Source: an uncultured Gemmiger sp. (GTDB taxonomy: Bacteria > Bacillota > Clostridia > Oscillospirales > Ruminococcaceae). Taken from it: 32,766 nt of DNA. Numbering within the stretch: the first letter of the stretch is position 1; the number at the start of each line of letters is the position of its first letter. The translations under genes were made by a program, and so were the position numbers. Under the pieces are notes generated by a model. That model ran no database searches and was not told the DNA's origin. It was given only the letters and a program-made list of their open reading frames with translations. Positions 29,799 to 32,766 of this stretch are shown piece after piece. The stretch is taken from the NCBI GenBank assembly GCA_947628865.1, contig CANRBN010000004.1, positions 1-32,766 on the forward strand, given 5' to 3'.

Positions 29799-30254
29799 TC
29801 ACCCGAACAGGCTTTGCAGGATGCGCGCGCCGTCCAGCCCCGGCAGCGGCAGCAGGTTCGCGGCGCCGACGAGCAGGTTGACGGCGGCGAACCAGTACCC
29901 GCCCAGGGCGGCGCCCGCCGCCGCCATCCAGGCGAGGGCGGCCAGGCACCCCGCGAGGTTCGCGAGCGGGCCGGCGGCGGCCAGCCAAAGCTCCTGCCGG
30001 CGGCGCAAAAACACGCCGCGCAGCGGGATGCGCAGGCCGGTGAGGCCCACGACGACACAGGGCCAGCGCCCGAGCAGCGCGCGGAAAGCGAGCACATGCC
30101 CCGCCTCGTGCAGCAGCGCGCACAAAAGCCCGAGCCGCAAAAGGCCGCTGCCGTCCCACCCCAGCAGGAAGGCAGCGGCAAACAGCAGCGTGAGCGGGTG
30201 CTCGATGCGCAGGTGCCGCTCAGGCGGCGGCCCGGAGCGCCGCGGTCGGATCAT
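29799..30254 (-). CDS. M50 site-2 protease family metallopeptidase (SpoIVFB-like)
   Basis: LLHEAGHVLAFRALLG (HExxH) and NLLPLPGLDGARIL (S2P second motif); multiple TM helices. Confidence 0.85.
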   Translation of the reverse strand: MIRPRRSGPPPERHLRIEHPLTLLFAAAFLLGWDGSGLLRLGLLCALLHEAGHVLAFRALLGRWPCVVVGLTGLRIPLRGVFLRRRQELWLAAAGPLANLAGCLAALAWMAAAGAALGGYWFAAVNLLVGAANLLPLPGLDGARILQSLFG

Positions 30255-31083
30255 GGCGCACCCCCTCGTGCAGCAGCTCAAAATGCAGGTGCGCCCCGGT
30301 CACATGGCCGGTCTGCCCCACGGTGCCCAGCTGCTGGCCCGCGGCGACGCGCTGCCCCGCGTGTACGAACAGATATTGCAGGTGGGCGTAGAGCGTTTCG
30401 TCCCCTCCGGGGTGCAGGATGCGCAGCCAGTTGCCGTAGCTCGCGCTCTTGCCGGCGCACCGCACGACGCCGTCGGCTGCCGCCAGCACCGGCGTGCCCT
30501 CGGCGGCGGCCAGGTCGGCGCCCTTGTGGAAATCCTGTCCCGCGCCGCTGACCGGCTCGGTGCGCCAGCCGTAGCCGGAGGTCGCGGCCCAGGCGCCGCC
30601 CGGCAGCGGGAACGTCAGCGCAAAGGGCGGCAGGTAGCTCTCCTGCGTCGTGCCCGCCGGCGCGTTTTTGCCGCGCACGGCGCGCGTGGCGACGAACGGG
30701 GTCTCGGTGGCCGGGGCCGGCACGGCGGGGGCGGTCTCTGGCAGGGTGGCCGGCGGCGCGTCGGCGGCAGCCGGGCTTTCCTGCGCGAACAGATGCGCCA
30801 GCACCTCGGCGGCGGCCTGCTCAAAGGCGGCAGCCGTCTGCTGCACGAACCGCGCGAGGCGGCGCTCCTCGCCCAGCAGGTCGTCCGCTTTGGCCGTCAC
30901 GGCCGCCGTGTACGCCACGCGCAGCCTTGCGAACAGCGCCGGCTGAACGGCGCGCAGCAAAAGCGCGCCGGCCAGCGCCAGCACGCATACGAGCATCTGT
31001 GCCCCCAGCACACCGCCCGCCGCGCGCGGCGGCGCCTGCGGCGGACGGGTCTCGGGGGCGGTACGGTCGGCGGTCTCCCACAT
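30220..31083 (-). CDS. M23 (LytM) family peptidase, SpoIVFA-like
   Basis: One N-terminal TM helix; SGYGWRTEPVSGAGQDFHKGADLAAAEGTPVLAAADG...YGNWLRILHPGGDETLYAHL...GAHLHFEL; located immediately upstream of the M50 gene. Confidence 0.85.
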   Translation of the reverse strand: MWETADRTAPETRPPQAPPRAAGGVLGAQMLVCVLALAGALLLRAVQPALFARLRVAYTAAVTAKADDLLGEERRLARFVQQTAAAFEQAAAEVLAHLFAQESPAAADAPPATLPETAPAVPAPATETPFVATRAVRGKNAPAGTTQESYLPPFALTFPLPGGAWAATSGYGWRTEPVSGAGQDFHKGADLAAAEGTPVLAAADGVVRCAGKSASYGNWLRILHPGGDETLYAHLQYLFVHAGQRVAAGQQLGTVGQTGHVTGAHLHFELLHEGVRHDPTAALRAAA

Positions 31084-31138
31084 GGGCGGTGCCCTCCCTG
31101 CAGCCAAGTGACGTTACCGCAGTTTATGGTCATCACCG

Positions 31139-31172
31139 CAAAAAAATACCGCCGGCTGGCAGGGCCGGCGGC
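31139..31172 (-). terminator. Intrinsic terminator of the LysR gene
   Basis: Minus strand CCGCCGGC CCTGCCA GCCGGCGG TATTTTTTT. Confidence 0.8.
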
Positions 31173-31179
31173 GCTGTGC

Positions 31180-32058
31180 TCACAGCTCCGCGGTGAAAGC
31201 GCGCACACGGCGCCAGAATTCCCGCGCGGCGGGCGAGAGCACCGCGCGGTCGAGGCAGGCCATGCCGATATCGCGCGAGAACGCCGGCTCCAGGCGCAGC
31301 ACCTGATAGGCGCGGGCGATCGGCACGCTCTTGAGGATGAGCTCCGGCATGATGGCCATGCCCTGCCCGCAGGCGACCATCGCGATGGTGGATTCGTCGT
31401 CGATGACGTAGCAGCGGGTATCGACGTCGAGGTCGTTCTTTTTCAGGTAGCTCTGGATGTCGGCATCGGTGTCGGCGCGCTGGCTCACAAAGGGGCGACC
31501 GCGCAGCTCCTCGGCGCTGACGCAGCCCGCCCGGGACGGGACGAAATCCGCCGGCGCCACACAGACGAGCGGGTCGTGGTAGAGCGGCTCAAAATCCAGC
31601 TCTCTGGCGCAGGAATCCGACAAAAGGCCGATCTCCGCCGTGCCGTTTTTGATCCAGGCCGCGATGTCAGCATAGCTGCCCTGGTAGAGGCGCAGCTCGA
31701 TGCCCGGGTACTGCGCCTGGAACGCCGGCAGCAGCCGCGGCAGCCAGGCCACACAGGCCGAGTTGAACGCCGCCAGCCGCAGCACGCCCCGGTGCATGCC
31801 GTTGATCTGCTCGACCGATTGATCCAGCGCCTCGCTGCTGGCGAGCAGGCGGCGGATGTCCGGCAGCAGGCTCTCGGCTGCCGCCGTCATCGTGACGCCG
31901 GTCTTGGTGCGGGTGAACAGCGGGAACCCGCACTCCGCCTCCATGCCGGCCACGGCGTGGCTGATGGCCGAGGGCGTGAGGTGCAGCTGCTCCGCCGCGC
32001 GGGCGAAGCTGCCCTCCCGCGCGATGATGGCAAAGATCTGGCAGCCGAGCAGCGTCAT
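31180..32058 (-). CDS. LysR family transcriptional regulator
   Basis: N-terminal HTH CQIFAIIAREGSFARAAEQLHLTPSAISHAVAGMEAECGFPLFTRTKTGVTMT; substrate-binding domain. Confidence 0.95.
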   Translation of the reverse strand: MTLLGCQIFAIIAREGSFARAAEQLHLTPSAISHAVAGMEAECGFPLFTRTKTGVTMTAAAESLLPDIRRLLASSEALDQSVEQINGMHRGVLRLAAFNSACVAWLPRLLPAFQAQYPGIELRLYQGSYADIAAWIKNGTAEIGLLSDSCARELDFEPLYHDPLVCVAPADFVPSRAGCVSAEELRGRPFVSQRADTDADIQSYLKKNDLDVDTRCYVIDDESTIAMVACGQGMAIMPELILKSVPIARAYQVLRLEPAFSRDIGMACLDRAVLSPAAREFWRRVRAFTAEL

Positions 32059-32083
32059 GGGGCATCCCTCCGTGGCTTTTGCC

Positions 32084-32111
32084 GTGAAATCGTTTCACTT
32101 GAAGTGTGAAA
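32084..32111. promoter_or_regulatory. Candidate operator with three GTGAAA/TTTCAC half-sites
   Basis: GTGAAA-TCG-TTTCAC-TTGAAGT-GTGAAA; two overlapping perfect inverted repeats in the LysR 5' region. Confidence 0.5.
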
Positions 32112-32120
32112 AAAATGAAT

Positions 32121-32149
32121 TTTACTTACCGATAACAATATAGTATACT
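32121..32149 (+). promoter_or_regulatory. Putative promoter of the small RNA candidate
   Basis: TTTACT-N17-TATACT on the plus strand. Confidence 0.55.
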
Positions 32150-32166
32150 GAATGCAGAAAAGTCAA
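32137..32166 (-). promoter_or_regulatory. Putative promoter of the LysR gene
   Basis: TTGACT-N18-TATATT on the minus strand, overlapping the plus-strand promoter. Confidence 0.55.
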
Positions 32167-32273
32167 GCGGTATTTCGATACCGCAGATACCATTCTTCTT
32201 CTCTCCCTTTTGGGCGGCGGCCCGCACACCCGCCGCCCGGATCCGCCGGTCCGCACAGCCGGCGGATTTTTTT
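32156..32273 (+). ncRNA. Candidate small RNA (promoter, UUCG hairpin, CU-rich linker, GC hairpin, terminator)
   Basis: GCGGTAT-TTCG-ATACCGC (32167-32184); CCATTCTTCTTCTCTCCCTTTT linker; GGGCGGCGG...CCGCCGCCC (32212-32238); terminator stem 32241-32267 plus T7. No plausible CDS ends upstream of this terminator. Confidence 0.5.
32241..32273 (+). terminator. Intrinsic terminator of the small RNA candidate
   Basis: ATCCGCCGG TCCGCACAG CCGGCGGAT TTTTTT: perfect 9-bp stem and U-tract, plus orientation only. Confidence 0.85.
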
Positions 32274-32306
32274 GTGCGCGGCAGCGCGCAGACGCGTGCA
32301 AAACGA

Positions 32307-32336
32307 TTGTTTTTCCGCGCCGCTTATGCTACAGTA
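32307..32336 (+). promoter_or_regulatory. Putative promoter of the right-edge membrane protein gene
   Basis: TTGTTT-N17-TACAGT with TGC extended -10; weak match. Confidence 0.35.
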
Positions 32337-32370
32337 AGAGCGGACGTTTGCTTGATTGCGGGGAAAGAGG

Positions 32371-32766
32371 ATGTTCAAGGTGCAGAAAACGGTAAAAACG
32401 CGCGGCATGCGCGGCGCGGCCACCCAGTGCGCGCTGGCCGCGCTCGGGTATCTGGCGGCGCGCCGGGTGCTGCGCGCCTTTTTCTCGTTCTTGATGGGCC
32501 TGCGCGTGCCGGGCGCCACGCTGGACGCCCCCGTCGGCTACACGCCGGCGGCGGCGGCGCTGCTCGCGCTGGTGGCGGCCACGGCGGCGCTGGCGGCGCC
32601 GGTGGCGTGGCTGCTGCTCGCCACACGCCTGCAGCCGCGCGATCTGCGCCTGCTGCTGCCCAGCCAATGGGCGCCGGGCTGGTGCCTGGGCATCTTTCTG
32701 GGGCTGGCGAACCTGGGCAATCTGCTGGGCGGGGTGTTCAACCGCCTTGCGGGCAAGACCCCCGGC
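32371..32766 (+). CDS. Predicted membrane protein (partial, runs off right edge)
   Basis: ATG after GAAAGAGG; MFKVQKTVKTRGMRGAATQCALAALGYLAARRVLRAFFSFLMGLRVPGATLDAPVGYTPAAAALLALVAATAALAAPVAWLLLATRL...; hydrophobic segments, open to the edge. Possibly a CPBP-type protein, not demonstrable here. Confidence 0.65.
   Translation, partial: MFKVQKTVKTRGMRGAATQCALAALGYLAARRVLRAFFSFLMGLRVPGATLDAPVGYTPAAAALLALVAATAALAAPVAWLLLATRLQPRDLRLLLPSQWAPGWCLGIFLGLANLGNLLGGVFNRLAGKTPG

Noticed and set aside
32152-32337. 61-aa plus ORF overlapping the small RNA candidate
   Set aside because: Its ATG lies at or before the predicted transcription start and follows the -10 box with no RBS; it reads through a strong terminator.

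Overview
The window is a high-GC, Firmicutes-like chromosomal segment, probably Oscillospiraceae or a related Clostridia lineage; that assignment is inferred from gene content and order and was not tested. It is mostly housekeeping. Nearly all real genes lie on the minus strand: an MocR-type aminotransferase (partial), tRNA-Leu(UAA), a large secreted GH53 endo-beta-1,4-galactanase, rnmV-like, holA, comEC, an apt-like PRTase, a HIT protein, alaS with a T-box leader, a class B PBP, groEL and groES with CIRCE, clpX, clpP, tig, a metallophosphoesterase, thrC, an RNase HII-YraN fusion, rbgA/ylqF, lepB, rplS, a radical-SAM pair, an SpoIVFB-like M50 protease with an SpoIVFA-like M23 partner, and a LysR regulator. 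Plus-strand genes are an RluA-type pseudouridine synthase and a membrane protein running off the right edge. I see no CRISPR array, transposase, prophage or defence island. The least explained signals are non-coding: (1) a candidate promoter-to-terminator small RNA at about 32156-32273 next to the LysR gene; (2) four 39-40 bp tandem hairpin units in the groES-groEL spacer; (3) a densely palindromic intergenic block at about 2495-2835; (4) a structured leader upstream of rplS. Many long plus-strand ORFs in the supplied track are antisense artefacts of high GC.
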